Positions 51,166 to 60,700 of a stretch of DNA of 64,000 nt are shown here, piece after piece. The first letter of the stretch is position 1. Each line of letters starts with the position of its first letter. The position numbers were made by a program, and so were the translations under genes. Origin of the DNA: Rhizobium sp. NXC14 (GTDB lineage Bacteria > Pseudomonadota > Alphaproteobacteria > Rhizobiales > Rhizobiaceae); NCBI RefSeq assembly GCF_002117485.1, contig NZ_CP021033.1, positions 744,001 through 808,000 on the forward strand, written 5' to 3'. Under the pieces are notes generated by a model. It did no database searches and was not told where the DNA came from. It saw only the letters and a list, made by a program, of their open reading frames with translations.

Positions 51166-52269
51166 ATGTCCGCGGAATTCATCAGCGTCACCTTTCCCAA
51201 CGCCTCGAACGACCTCGATCCCATCCCGGACGCTCCGGTCGATGTCCACTATCTCGAGCGCTACGCGCGCGCCCTCGACGACTACGGCTTCAACTACACT
51301 CTGATTCCCTACTCCTCCTCCTCCTTTGACCCCTTTACCCTTGGCGCCACCATTCTGGCGCACACGAAACACATCAAGATCATCGTCGCGCTGCGGCCCA
51401 ATACCATCTACCCGACAGTCGCCGCCAAGTCGCTTGCCACGCTTGACCAGTTGAGCGGCGGACGCGTTGTCGTCCACTTCATCGCCGGCGGCAGCGATGA
51501 CGAGCAGGCGCGCGAGGGCGACTTCCTTAACAAGGAGCAGCGCTACGAGCGGCAGGAGGAATATATCCGTATCCTGCGGCTTGCATGGAGCTCAACCGAG
51601 CCCTTCGATTTCGACGGCAGGTACTACCAGTTCAAGCAGTTCCGCAGCGCCGTTCGTCCGACGAACGGGACCATCCCCATTTCGGTCGGTGGGTCGTCGG
51701 ACGCCGCCTACCGGATCGGCGGCTCGCTCGGCGATATTTTTGGCCTGTGGGGCGAGCCGCTGGCGGAAACCAAGCAGCAGATCGAACGCATCTACGCCGA
51801 GGCAGCGAGAGCCGGCAGAACCGACCGGCCGCGGATCTGGGTGACGTTCCGTCCGATCGTTGCGGAAACCGACGAACTGGCCTGGGAAAAGGCTCACCGG
51901 GTCCTCGACCGCCTCAAGGAGAACCGGGAAAAAGGCCTTCATCGCGCGCCGCCGAGCGCCCCGCGTCCCGCCAATGTCGGATCGCAACGGCTTCTCGACA
52001 TTGCCGCACGCGGCGACGTCCATGATCGCGCTCTGTGGTATCCGACGGTCACGGCGACCAATGCCTCCGGCGCAACCACCGCACTCGTCGGATCGCCGCG
52101 CACGATTGCCGATTCGATCCTCGATTATATCGATCTCGGCGCCGACCTGATCTCTGTCCGCGGCTATGACAACTTCAACGATGCCGTCGACTACGGCCGC
52201 TACATCCTGCCGCTGGTGCGTGAGGGGATACGTGAGCGGGAAGAGGCAAAGAAGAAGGCCGCGGCCTGA
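51166..52269 (+). CDS. SsuD-type LLM flavin-dependent monooxygenase
   Basis: 367 residues, GAGGAG before the start. SsuD-like landmarks: YGFNYTLIPYSSSSFDPFTL, KIIVALRPNTIYPTVAAKSL, RVVVHFIAGGSDDEQAREGD, RYERQEEYIRILRLAW, and PISVGGSSDAAYRIGGSLGD. Alkanesulfonate monooxygenases release sulfite and an aldehyde from sulfonates. The C-terminal YDNFNDAVDYGRYILPLVRE is typical. The last base pair of the stop codon overlaps the ACAD-like start. Confidence 0.9.
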   Translation: MSAEFISVTFPNASNDLDPIPDAPVDVHYLERYARALDDYGFNYTLIPYSSSSFDPFTLGATILAHTKHIKIIVALRPNTIYPTVAAKSLATLDQLSGGRVVVHFIAGGSDDEQAREGDFLNKEQRYERQEEYIRILRLAWSSTEPFDFDGRYYQFKQFRSAVRPTNGTIPISVGGSSDAAYRIGGSLGDIFGLWGEPLAETKQQIERIYAEAARAGRTDRPRIWVTFRPIVAETDELAWEKAHRVLDRLKENREKGLHRAPPSAPRPANVGSQRLLDIAARGDVHDRALWYPTVTATNASGATTALVGSPRTIADSILDYIDLGADLISVRGYDNFNDAVDYGRYILPLVREGIREREEAKKKAAA

Positions 52270-53465
52270 TGGTGGCCCATGACACGCCTTTCGATCCAAT
52301 CCTGCTGAGAGCAACGACGCGTGCTCTTGCGGAAGCGGCCCCCGAGGCGGACCGAACGGGGGACTTTCCATGGGCAGGCATCCGTACAGTTCATGAAAGC
52401 GGCCTGCTCGAAAGCACCGTCGCAGCGAGATATGGAGGCGCCGGCGCAACCCTTCACGAGGTCGCGACGATCCTTGCGGCGCTCGGCCGGGGTGATCCTT
52501 CGGTCGCGCTCATCGCCGCGATGACGATCTTCAACCACCTCGGGCAGGCAACGAAAAGCCATTGGCCGGAGGATCTCTACAGGCGCCTCCTTGCGCAGGC
52601 CAAAGAGCATCCGCTACTCATCAACGCCGCGCGCGTCGAGCCCGAACTCGGCTCGCCCGCCCGCGGCGGCCTGCCGGCGACGCTCGCGCGCCGCACCGCA
52701 TCCGGCTGGTCGATCACCGGCCGCAAGCGGTTCGTCACCGGCGCCCACGGTCTGACGCATTTTCTGGTCTGGGCGCACACCGATGAGGCGCCGGCTCGCG
52801 TTGGAACATTTGTCGTGCCGAACAAGCTCCCGGGCATCCGCGTCATCGAGAACTGGAACAGCCTTGGCATGCGCGCCTCCGGCTCTCACGACGTCGAATA
52901 TTCCGATGTCGAGATCCCGCTCGAGAACGTGATCGACCTCGTCGATCCCTCGGTTGCGCAGCAGGATAATCGCGCCCATGCGGCAATCACGCTGGCGCTG
53001 ACCGCGCTTTATCTCGGGGTGGCCGAAGCCGCTCAGGAAGCATTCAGCCGCTTTGCCCACGAGCGGGTACCGACCAACCTTGGTCATCCGATCGCACGCA
53101 CGGAACGCTTCGTGACGCTCTCCGGCGAGATCGATCTGCTCGTGTCCGGTGCCCGGCAGATCATCTTCGATGCGCTAAAGGACAAGCATGCCGATGCTGA
53201 AAAACACATAAGGGCCCGGTTGATGGCAGGCAGGCAGCTGCGCGACGCGGTTCAGGTTGCCGTTCGCGGGATCGGCAATCCCGGTCTCGGAAACGAGCTG
53301 GGGCTGGAGCGCCACTTCCGCGACATTCAGTCGGTGCTCGTCCATGCCCCGCAGGAGGACACGTCCATCTCCATTCTCGGGCGGGCAGCGTTCGAACGCT
53401 GGAAGAGCGACAAGGACGCGCCGTCGACTCCTGCCCTCAATGTCACCGTATTGAAAACGGCCTGA
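52269..53465 (+). CDS. Acyl-CoA dehydrogenase family flavoprotein
   Basis: 398 residues, coupled to the monooxygenase gene (TGATG overlap). Fold landmarks: GLLESTVAARYGGAGATLHE, LGRGDPSVALIAAMTIFNHL, GRKRFVTGAHGLTHFLVWA, WNSLGMRASGSHDVEYSDVE, and a C-terminal VRGIGNPGLGNELGLERHFR. No obvious catalytic Glu of acyl-CoA dehydrogenases at the usual place; the group overlaps with DszC/SfnB-like monooxygenases. It may perform a second flavin-dependent oxidation or desaturate the carbon chain. Confidence 0.87.
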   Translation: MVAHDTPFDPILLRATTRALAEAAPEADRTGDFPWAGIRTVHESGLLESTVAARYGGAGATLHEVATILAALGRGDPSVALIAAMTIFNHLGQATKSHWPEDLYRRLLAQAKEHPLLINAARVEPELGSPARGGLPATLARRTASGWSITGRKRFVTGAHGLTHFLVWAHTDEAPARVGTFVVPNKLPGIRVIENWNSLGMRASGSHDVEYSDVEIPLENVIDLVDPSVAQQDNRAHAAITLALTALYLGVAEAAQEAFSRFAHERVPTNLGHPIARTERFVTLSGEIDLLVSGARQIIFDALKDKHADAEKHIRARLMAGRQLRDAVQVAVRGIGNPGLGNELGLERHFRDIQSVLVHAPQEDTSISILGRAAFERWKSDKDAPSTPALNVTVLKTA

Positions 53466-53467
53466 TC

Positions 53468-54463
53468 ATGACACGCTACATCATCATTGGTGCCGGGGCC
53501 GTCGGCGCGAGCCTTGCGGCCGAGTTCGAAACCCACGGGATCTCCTATGTCCTGGTGGGGCGCGGCGCGCAGATCGCACATATTGCCAGGCACGGCCTTT
53601 GCTATCGCCGGCCGGCGGAAGACAGGATCGTCCGGCTGAACACCGCCGATACGGCCGCACCGCCGGCGCTCCGAAGAGATGATATCCTCATCCTTGCGAT
53701 CAAGGCGCAGGATGTCGAAGCCACGACCGAGTTCTGGGCCTGGCGGGATGTCGAGGGATCAGGCTTCGCATCAGAACTGCCGCTCGTGACGCTGCAAAAT
53801 GGACTGGCTGCGGAAGATATCGCTCTGCGGCGCTTTGATCGCGTTTATGCGGCCAGTATTCGCATTCCGGCGCGCTACACGGTCACCGGCGAGGTCGTCG
53901 TCGGGGGCGAGCCGAATGTCGGCATCGTCGCCCTTGGATGTTACCCTGCAGGTCTCGACGATACGGCCCTGTCGATCGTTGCGGATCTTGCGAAGGCCGG
54001 CTATCTTGTCGAGGCGCGTCCAGACATCCGTCGATGGAAGGCTGCCAAGCTTGAACACAACGTCACCAATGCGGTCGAGCTGTTTGCCGGTCAGCCCGAG
54101 CTTCGTTCAAAAGCGGCAGCGAGCCTCGCGAAAGAGGCACGCGCTGTTCTCCTGGCTGCCGGCTATGATCCGGCCGCACCTTCGGAATGGACGATCGACA
54201 TCTCGTCCTGGCGCGTCGCACCAGAGAGCGGCATAAAGCCCGGCCAGCAATCGACCTGGCAAAGTTTCACCCGTGGCACCACAAGCGAAGTTGATTATCT
54301 CAACGGCGAAATCGTCAGGCTGGGCCGCATCCATGGGGTAGCGGCTCCTATCAACGCAGCTTTCCAACAGGCTGCCGCGCGGCTTGCACTGGAAGGCCGC
54401 CAGCCGGGCACGAGAGATATAGCCGAGTTCTACCCGATCGTTGCCGGCAGGGCTGCACTTTAG
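53468..54463 (+). CDS. Ketopantoate reductase (PanE/ApbA) family protein
   Basis: 331 residues, 2 bases after the previous stop. The N-terminal Rossmann loop is IIIGAGAVGASLAAEFETHG. Further: LILAIKAQDVEATTEFW with the family Lys, VTLQNGLAAE, and KLEHNVTNAVELFAG with the Lys/Asn pair. The C-terminal helix bundle has RGTTSEVDYLNGEIVRLGRI, matching the PanE motif. Vitamin B5 synthesis is unlikely in this operon; NADPH-dependent reduction of a keto acid formed from the imported compound is more plausible. Confidence 0.9.
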   Translation: MTRYIIIGAGAVGASLAAEFETHGISYVLVGRGAQIAHIARHGLCYRRPAEDRIVRLNTADTAAPPALRRDDILILAIKAQDVEATTEFWAWRDVEGSGFASELPLVTLQNGLAAEDIALRRFDRVYAASIRIPARYTVTGEVVVGGEPNVGIVALGCYPAGLDDTALSIVADLAKAGYLVEARPDIRRWKAAKLEHNVTNAVELFAGQPELRSKAAASLAKEARAVLLAAGYDPAAPSEWTIDISSWRVAPESGIKPGQQSTWQSFTRGTTSEVDYLNGEIVRLGRIHGVAAPINAAFQQAAARLALEGRQPGTRDIAEFYPIVAGRAAL

Positions 54464-54501
54464 GCTGTCTGCTATCTTTCAAACCGACCGAAAGGAAGAA
54501 C

Positions 54502-55062
54502 ATGGGAACCCCAAGGATCGTCGCAATATCCGGAAGCTTCAGCCGGCCCTCGAAAACCACAGCGCTCGTGCAGCATGTTGCCGGACGTGCAAGCGATCGC
54601 TACGGCTTTGATAGCGTCACTTACGACATGGTCGATATCGGACCATCGCTTGGTACTGCGCTTTGGCGCAAACAGCTCGACGACAGGGCTCAACATGTCC
54701 TCAAAGAGATCATCGCTGCCGACATTCTGATCATCGGTGCACCGACCTATAAGGGCTCCTATCCCGGCCTCTTCAAGCATTTGATCGATCTTATCGATCC
54801 TCATGAACTGAGGTCGAAGCCGATCCTCATCACGGCCACAGGCGGTGGTGATCGCCACGCGCTGATGGTGGAGCACCAGCTTCGTCCCCTATTCGGCTTC
54901 TTCATGAGCCACACCTTGCCCACTGCGGTCTATGCATCGGATCGAGACTTCGCGGACTACGCCATATCATCAGAGCAACTCCTCAAACGCATCGACGAAG
55001 CGGTCGGTGAGGTCGGCGCCTTCTTTCCTACGACAGTGGCCAATCGTGCGGCCGCCGAGTGA
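54502..55062 (+). CDS. NADPH-dependent FMN reductase (MsuE/SsuE family), second copy
   Basis: 186 residues, GAAAGGAAG before the start. Flavodoxin-like: AISGSFSRPSKTTALVQHV, IIGAPTYKGSYPGLFKHLID, and ATGGGDRHALMVEHQLRPLF, then LPTAVYASDRDF. It is a paralogue of the protein at 38133. It provides reduced FMN to the LLM enzymes at 49936, 51166 and 59247. It follows the PanE-like gene by 38 bp. Confidence 0.92.
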   Translation: MGTPRIVAISGSFSRPSKTTALVQHVAGRASDRYGFDSVTYDMVDIGPSLGTALWRKQLDDRAQHVLKEIIAADILIIGAPTYKGSYPGLFKHLIDLIDPHELRSKPILITATGGGDRHALMVEHQLRPLFGFFMSHTLPTAVYASDRDFADYAISSEQLLKRIDEAVGEVGAFFPTTVANRAAAE

Positions 55063-55292
55063 AACGTTGCTACATGAAGGCCACCTGCAAACTGACTTTC
55101 GACAAACTGCGAGCGGCAGAGACGGCGAGGCGTGCTGATGAATTTGCGAAAATAAGGGCTTTCGAAGGATTCTGATTTCAACATGCCCCCGAAAATGAAA
55201 TTTCAGTGTGTTGATAGATTTTATCGAGATTAATAGCCTCTAGCGATCTCACGCGCCTCTTTCAGGGGATGCATGAGGAGACATGCGAATGC

Positions 55293-56381
55293 ATGACTTT
55301 CGAGATCTCAACGCCTGTTCCAGGAGCACGCATGCCGCCGCGTCATTTGCCAAAAAACCGCCGCCATCTCAATTGGCGTAACTCGTTGTTCGCCGTTGGG
55401 GCGTCCCTCGGTCTCATCGCGGTGCTGGCGCCCGGGCAGGCTGCGGCCGAAGGAAAGATCCGCATCGCTCAGCAGTTCGGCATTTCCTATCTGACGCTCG
55501 ACGTCATTCGCGATCAAAAGCTCATTGAAAAGCGTGGTAAGGAAGCCGGCCTCGACATTGACGTCGAATGGACGACAGTGTCCGGCGCGACGGCAATGAA
55601 CGAAGCGCTTCTATCCGACAACCTCGATATCGCCGCGGCCGGCGTGCCGCCGGCGCTCACCACCTGGGACCGCACCAAGGGACATCAGGACGTCAAGATG
55701 GTCGCAGCCCTCGGCTCACAGCCCAACTACCTGCTGACGACCAATCCAAATATCCATTCGCTGAAAGACTTCGGGCCGAACGACCGGATCGCGGTGCCTG
55801 CGGCCGGCGTGGGATTCCAGTCCCGAACGCTGCAGATTGAAGCCGCCAAGGTCTTCGGCAAGGACAATTTTCAGAAACTCGACGATATCACCGTCAGCCT
55901 GCCCCATCCCGATGCGACCGCGGCACTGGTTTCAGGCGGGACGGAAGTGAACTCGCATTTCTCCTCGGCACCTTTTTACTATCAGGCGCTGCAGGGCAAC
56001 AAGGCAGTTCACAAGGTCATCAGTTCCTATGATATCCTTGGCGGTCCGGCGACCTTCAACGTCCTTTATGCCACGACCGCTTTCCATGACAAGAATCCGA
56101 AAACCTATGCTGCATTCTATGCAGCGCTTCGCGATGCCGCTGATTGGATAAGCACACATAAGGCTGAGGCCGCTGATACTTTCATCCGCGAGCAAAAATC
56201 GAAGCTCTCGCCCAAACTCGTGCTCGATATCATCAACGACCCGGAAAACGACTTTTCGATCGTGCCCAAAAACACCTTCATATATGCCTCGGAACTATAC
56301 AAGATCGGCGTCTTGAAGAACGAAGCCAGCTCATGGAAGGACTACTTCTTCCCGGAAGCACATGGCGACAACGGCAGCTGA
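55293..56381 (+). CDS. Ssu/Tau-type ABC importer binding protein (NMT1/SsuA-like)
   Basis: 362 residues from the ATG at 55293 (GAGGAG 12 bases upstream); an ATG at 55332 and one at 55269 are alternatives. Signal peptide around WRNSLFAVGASLGLIAVLAP, cleavage near GQAAA. The mature part: RIAQQFGISYLTLDVIRDQ, SGATAMNEALLSDNLDIAAA, and PHPDATAALVSGGTEVNSHF. This is the family of sulfonate, taurine and thiamine-precursor binding proteins. The 230-bp gap upstream is A/T-rich and includes GATAGATTTTATC at 55213, a possible regulator site. Confidence 0.88.
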   Translation: MTFEISTPVPGARMPPRHLPKNRRHLNWRNSLFAVGASLGLIAVLAPGQAAAEGKIRIAQQFGISYLTLDVIRDQKLIEKRGKEAGLDIDVEWTTVSGATAMNEALLSDNLDIAAAGVPPALTTWDRTKGHQDVKMVAALGSQPNYLLTTNPNIHSLKDFGPNDRIAVPAAGVGFQSRTLQIEAAKVFGKDNFQKLDDITVSLPHPDATAALVSGGTEVNSHFSSAPFYYQALQGNKAVHKVISSYDILGGPATFNVLYATTAFHDKNPKTYAAFYAALRDAADWISTHKAEAADTFIREQKSKLSPKLVLDIINDPENDFSIVPKNTFIYASELYKIGVLKNEASSWKDYFFPEAHGDNGS

Positions 56382-56452
56382 CCACTCATCGGGCAAACCT
56401 GATCCTGCAATAGCGCGGCCTTGAAGGCCGCGCAGAGCATTTGCGAGATAGA

Positions 56453-57286
56453 ATGGACGGCACATCAACCGCATCCGTGGGCAATACAAGTCATTCGGCG
56501 CAAACGCCGCTTCTTGCGGTCGAAGGCGTTACATTGGAATATGTGGCGCCGGGGCGGATCGTGCGCGCGACGCAGAATGTCAGCTTCGACATCTGGGAAG
56601 CGGATCGCTTCGTCCTGCTCGGCGCCTCCGGCTGTGGCAAATCCACCCTGTTGAAGGCGGTCGGCGGTTTTATTGCGCCGAGCAAAGGACAGATTCTGTT
56701 GGACGGGCGCCCTGTCAGGGAGCCGGGACCCGACCGCGTAGTGGTCTTTCAGGAATTCGACCAGCTGCCGCCGTGGAAGACCGTCCGCGAGAACGTGGCG
56801 TTTCCTGTTCGAGTCTCCGGGCGCCTCGGCCGGAAAGAAGCTCTCGAACGAGCGGACTATTATTTGGAAAAGGTCGGGTTAGGTCGTTTTGCCGAAGCCT
56901 ATCCGAGTGCACTCTCAGGCGGCATGAAGCAACGGGTCGCGATTGCGCGGGCGCTTGCAATGGAGCCACGGGTCCTGCTGATGGATGAGCCCTTTGCCGC
57001 GCTTGATGCGCTGACCCGGCGCAAGATGCAGGAAGAACTGCTGGCGCTGTGGGAGGAGGTGCGCTTCACTCTGCTGTTCGTCACCCACTCCATCGAAGAG
57101 GCGTTGGTCGTCGGCAACCGTATCGCGCTGCTGTCTCCGCATCCGGGCCGCATGCGCGCTGAGATCAACAGCCACGAATGGAACCTGCAGAGCGGTGGAA
57201 GCTCTGAGTTTCAGTCCGCCGCGACGCGCATTCATCGTCTTCTGTTCGACGAAACGCCCGGTGCAACGGAGAGCGATGATGAGTGA
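56453..57286 (+). CDS. Ssu/Tau-type ABC importer ATPase
   Basis: 277 residues from the ATG at 56453 (a TTG four codons upstream is possible). Walker A GASGCGKSTLLKAVGGF, Q-loop VVFQEFDQLPPWKTVRENVA, signature SALSGGMKQRVAIARALAME, Walker B VLLMDEPFAALDALTRRKMQ, H-loop LFVTHSIEEALV. The PWKTVxENV pattern is characteristic of the SsuB/TauB group. Its 3' end overlaps the permease start. Confidence 0.94.
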   Translation: MDGTSTASVGNTSHSAQTPLLAVEGVTLEYVAPGRIVRATQNVSFDIWEADRFVLLGASGCGKSTLLKAVGGFIAPSKGQILLDGRPVREPGPDRVVVFQEFDQLPPWKTVRENVAFPVRVSGRLGRKEALERADYYLEKVGLGRFAEAYPSALSGGMKQRVAIARALAMEPRVLLMDEPFAALDALTRRKMQEELLALWEEVRFTLLFVTHSIEEALVVGNRIALLSPHPGRMRAEINSHEWNLQSGGSSEFQSAATRIHRLLFDETPGATESDDE

Positions 57287-58178
57287 CACTGCTACCGCTG
57301 GCCCTGGCGCAATACGGCCGACGCCTCCGATCCGACCTGAATACGAGCGAATACCCGAACCAATCACTGGCAGTTCCATCGAGCGGCGCGTGTCGCTGCC
57401 GCAGCGCCTCTGGCAATATGCCTGGCTGCGAAAGGCCCTTATCCTGATCTTTCTCGCTGTTATGTGGGAGATTGTCGCAAGACTTCAGGGAAACGACCTT
57501 CTCCTGCCGTCGTTCACAGACACACTTCACGCCTTCTTCGAAGATATCGGCAATGGGGTTTTAGCTGGCCGGGCGGCAAACTCCATCGATATTCTGGTCA
57601 AAGGCTATGTCGCGGGTGTCGTTCTGGCATTTGTCCTGACATCGCTTGCCGTATCCAGCCAACTCGGCCGCGATTTCCTGTCGACGTTGACTTCCATGAT
57701 CAATCCTCTCCCGCCTATCGCACTTTTGCCGCTCGGACTCCTGTGGTTCGGGCTCGGCCAGGGAAGTCTCATCTTCGTGCTGATCCATTCGGTGCTCTGG
57801 CCGCTTGCCCTGAACATGTATACGGGCTTTACCAGCGTACCGGAGACCCTGCGCATGACGGGCCGCAATTATGGTCTGCGCGGGTTGCGATACGTCTTCC
57901 TCATTCTTGTGCCGGCTGCCCTCCCGTCGATCATCGCCGGCCTCAAGATCGGCTGGGCCTTCGCGTGGCGGACATTGATTGCTGCGGAACTTGTCTTCGG
58001 CGCATCCTCAGGCCGCGGCGGGCTTGGCTGGTACATCTTCCAGAACCGCAACGAGCTCTACACCGACCGGGTGTTCGCGGGCCTGATGACGGTCATCCTG
58101 CTCGGCCTCCTCGTCGAGAATGTCTTGTTCCGGCAGTTGGAACGGCGAACGATCCTGAAGTGGGGCATGACGCGATAG
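57279..58178 (+). CDS. Ssu/Tau-type ABC importer permease
   Basis: 299 residues from the ATG at 57279 (adjacent ATG at 57276 equally possible). A 60-residue hydrophilic N-terminus precedes about six membrane segments, the first ALILIFLAVMWEIVA. Family landmarks: SMINPLPPIALLPLGLLWFG, the EAA loop PETLRMTGRNYGLRGLRYVF, and IIAGLKIGWAFAWRTLIAAE. With the binding protein and ATPase it completes a sulfonate-type importer. Confidence 0.93.
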   Translation: MSDTATAGPGAIRPTPPIRPEYERIPEPITGSSIERRVSLPQRLWQYAWLRKALILIFLAVMWEIVARLQGNDLLLPSFTDTLHAFFEDIGNGVLAGRAANSIDILVKGYVAGVVLAFVLTSLAVSSQLGRDFLSTLTSMINPLPPIALLPLGLLWFGLGQGSLIFVLIHSVLWPLALNMYTGFTSVPETLRMTGRNYGLRGLRYVFLILVPAALPSIIAGLKIGWAFAWRTLIAAELVFGASSGRGGLGWYIFQNRNELYTDRVFAGLMTVILLGLLVENVLFRQLERRTILKWGMTR

Positions 58179-58193
58179 CGTGATTGGCAAACA

Positions 58194-59198
58194 ATGATGA
58201 CACAGAAAAAATACGTAGTCGGTATCACCGATCATATGATCGGCAGTCCAGATCTGGAGGCCGAGGTGCTCGGCCAGGATGTCGAGATCGATTTTTTCGC
58301 GACCACGGACGAGACGCTGTTTGACCCAGATCGTCTGGCAAAACTCGACGCGTTGATGGTCTGGGGCGCACGGCTTGGTTCACCCAGCATCTCCCACCTT
58401 CATCGCTGCCGCGGCGTAGTGCGTTATGGCGTGGGCTACGAGAAGATCGATCTTGCGGCCTTGGCAAACGCCGGCATTCCGTTTGCCAACAATCCCGATT
58501 ACGGCACCGAAGAAGTTGCCGATCACGCGATCGCAATGATCCTTTCGCTCCATCGCCGCCTCTGGGAACATGATGCCCGTGCTCGCGGCTATACATCCGG
58601 TTGGCAGGTCCATAGCCTCAAACCGCTTTCCCGGTCGAACCGCGCAACCGTTGGCGTTATCGGCGTGGGACGGATCGGCACGGCGGTCGTCAACCGTCTG
58701 AAGCCCTTTGGCTTCCGCATTCTAGGGTACGATCCCGGTCAGCCGCCCGGCCATGAGAAGGCTGTCGGTTATGAGCGCGTGGAGGCCCTAGCGGATATTC
58801 TCGCCAAGTCGGATATCGTCACCCTTCATTGTCCGGCAACCGCTGATACGCGGGGCATGCTGGACGCTGACGGCCTTGCCCAGCTGAAACCAGGGGCAAT
58901 CCTTGTCAACACCGCTCGCGGAGAGCTGCTCGGGGATCTCGACGCCCTGGAAGCAGCATTGCGCAGTGGCCATCTTGCAGCTGCGGCGATCGACACGCTG
59001 GCACAGGAACCACCCGGCCAGCATCCCCTGCTCGTTGCATGGCGAAACCGTGAGGACTGGCTTTCTGGACGGCTTGTCATTAGCCCTCACAACGCCTTTT
59101 ACTCTGACCATGCGGCTGTCGAAATGCGCACCAATGCAGCGCGGACCGTTAGGATCCTGCTCGATGAAGGCAGGTTGCGAAACCGTGTTACGGCCTGA
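58194..59198 (+). CDS. D-isomer specific 2-hydroxyacid dehydrogenase
   Basis: 334 residues. The NAD loop is GVIGVGRIGTAVVNRL. Catalytic residues: Arg in VNTARGELLGD, Glu in DTLAQEPPG, His in ISPHNAFYS. The usual NNPDYGTEEVADHAIAMIL motif is present. It starts 15 bp behind the permease gene. It may interconvert a 2-hydroxy and a 2-keto acid liberated from the imported sulfonate, or feed the GlcD-type oxidase upstream. Confidence 0.92.
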   Translation: MMTQKKYVVGITDHMIGSPDLEAEVLGQDVEIDFFATTDETLFDPDRLAKLDALMVWGARLGSPSISHLHRCRGVVRYGVGYEKIDLAALANAGIPFANNPDYGTEEVADHAIAMILSLHRRLWEHDARARGYTSGWQVHSLKPLSRSNRATVGVIGVGRIGTAVVNRLKPFGFRILGYDPGQPPGHEKAVGYERVEALADILAKSDIVTLHCPATADTRGMLDADGLAQLKPGAILVNTARGELLGDLDALEAALRSGHLAAAAIDTLAQEPPGQHPLLVAWRNREDWLSGRLVISPHNAFYSDHAAVEMRTNAARTVRILLDEGRLRNRVTA

Positions 59199-59246
59199 TC
59201 ACCATGCAATTTTCCACGATCCAATCCGAACGATCCAGGCTCCACC

Positions 59247-60311
59247 ATGACCAATAGCTCCGAATTTCTGTGGTACATTCCAAATGATGTGAAGGCCGGG
59301 CACAGGGGCGATGCCGCCGCCGAAAATCACAACAGTCTTGAAACATTAACTGCCCAGGCGAGGGCACTCGAGGATCACGGCTGGAAAGGGGCGCTTATCG
59401 GGACGGGCTGGGGTCGCCCCGACACCTTTACGATCGCAGCAGCACTTGCCGCGCGCACCACCACGTTCGAGCCCCTGATTGCTGTCCGCCCCGGATACTG
59501 GCGCCCAGCGAATTTCGCTTCCGCTGCGGCGACGCTCGATCAACTGACGGGGGGTCGTGTTCGGGTCAATGTCGTCTCCGGACAGGATGACCTTGCCGCC
59601 TATGGCGACGACGAAGGCGATCAGACGCAGCGCTATGCCCGTACGAAAGAGTTCATGCGGCTCATCCGCCGGCTGTGGACGGAAGAGAATGTCACGTTCA
59701 ATGGAGAGCATTTTCATGTGGCCGGTTCCACCGTTGAACCGCGGCTCGATGTGCGAGGCCACCGCCGCCACCCCAAAATCTACTTCGGCGGCGCCTCCGA
59801 GGCTGCCGAACGGGTGTCTGCAACCGAAGCCGACGTCCAATTGTTTTGGGGCGAGCCGCTCGATGGCGTAGGTGAGCGGATCGAGCGTTTGAAGACCCTC
59901 AGCAAGGAGCTGGACCGTGACCTCGCGCCCTTGGAGTTTGGGCTGAGGATAACAACTTTGGTCCGCGACACCAGGGAGCAGGCTTGGTCAGATGCGGAGG
60001 CAAGAGTTGCTGCGATGGCCGAGGGCAGAAGCGGTAACTGGAGCGATCATAAAGCTGGCGCGGTCGGCCAGAAGCGATTGCTGGACCTGCACAAGCGCGG
60101 CGATGTGCTGGATGATAATCTTTACACCGCTCCAGGCAAGTTCGGCGGCGGCGGTGCTGGGACGACATGGCTCGTCGGTTCGGCAGAGGACGTGGCAGGC
60201 TCCCTGCGCAAATATCGGGATCTTGGTATTAGCCATTTCATCCTATCCGACACCCCATATCTGAAGGAGATAAAGCGTCAGGGTGATCGGCTGTTGCCGC
60301 TTCTGCGATAG
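59247..60311 (+). CDS. SsuD-type LLM flavin-dependent monooxygenase, second copy
   Basis: 354 residues. Landmarks: EFLWYIPNDVKAGHRGD, WKGALIGTGWGRPDTFTIAA, EPLIAVRPGYWRPANFASAA, GRVRVNVVSGQDDLAAYGDD, RYARTKEFMRLIRRLW, then KIYFGGASEAAERVSATEAD. It resembles alkanesulfonate monooxygenases but is distinct from the one at 51166. It is the last gene of the rightward cluster and is likely to act on the ligand of the Ssu-type importer. Confidence 0.9.
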   Translation: MTNSSEFLWYIPNDVKAGHRGDAAAENHNSLETLTAQARALEDHGWKGALIGTGWGRPDTFTIAAALAARTTTFEPLIAVRPGYWRPANFASAAATLDQLTGGRVRVNVVSGQDDLAAYGDDEGDQTQRYARTKEFMRLIRRLWTEENVTFNGEHFHVAGSTVEPRLDVRGHRRHPKIYFGGASEAAERVSATEADVQLFWGEPLDGVGERIERLKTLSKELDRDLAPLEFGLRITTLVRDTREQAWSDAEARVAAMAEGRSGNWSDHKAGAVGQKRLLDLHKRGDVLDDNLYTAPGKFGGGGAGTTWLVGSAEDVAGSLRKYRDLGISHFILSDTPYLKEIKRQGDRLLPLLR

Positions 60312-60700
60312 CATTCAGCGCGCGGGTTTGTTTGACGTTTCTGATGGAAAGCTTGGTATGGCAATGGTTTTGCAGTTAATGGGATTAGAACTGCAGATCC
60401 AGTTATTAGCGGTCGGCCGTTGATGGAATCGAAGATCTACCTTCAGCTGTGCCATGGACGCCTTGATGGGATATGAACCGTCGACCGTGCTGTTTTGATC
60501 GTGCGCGATAACAATAATTTACTGAACTTGCGGTCAGCCATCGACGACCATAACCACCCGCCTACCGGTGGGAGCCGCAGCAAAACCAGAGCGCGTCGTT
60601 AGAATTGGGGCTCTTGACGCGAAAATAATTGGCGATGCGAAGGGGTGCCGCTTTATCGGCAGACCTGCCAGCACTGCGCAATCTCACCTTCGTCCAAAGA
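60312..60700. other. Gene-free stretch before the toxin-antitoxin pair
   Basis: No gene on either strand that I can support; no clear stem-loop with a T run. It separates the rightward sulfur cluster from the convergent ParDE genes. Confidence 0.4.
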
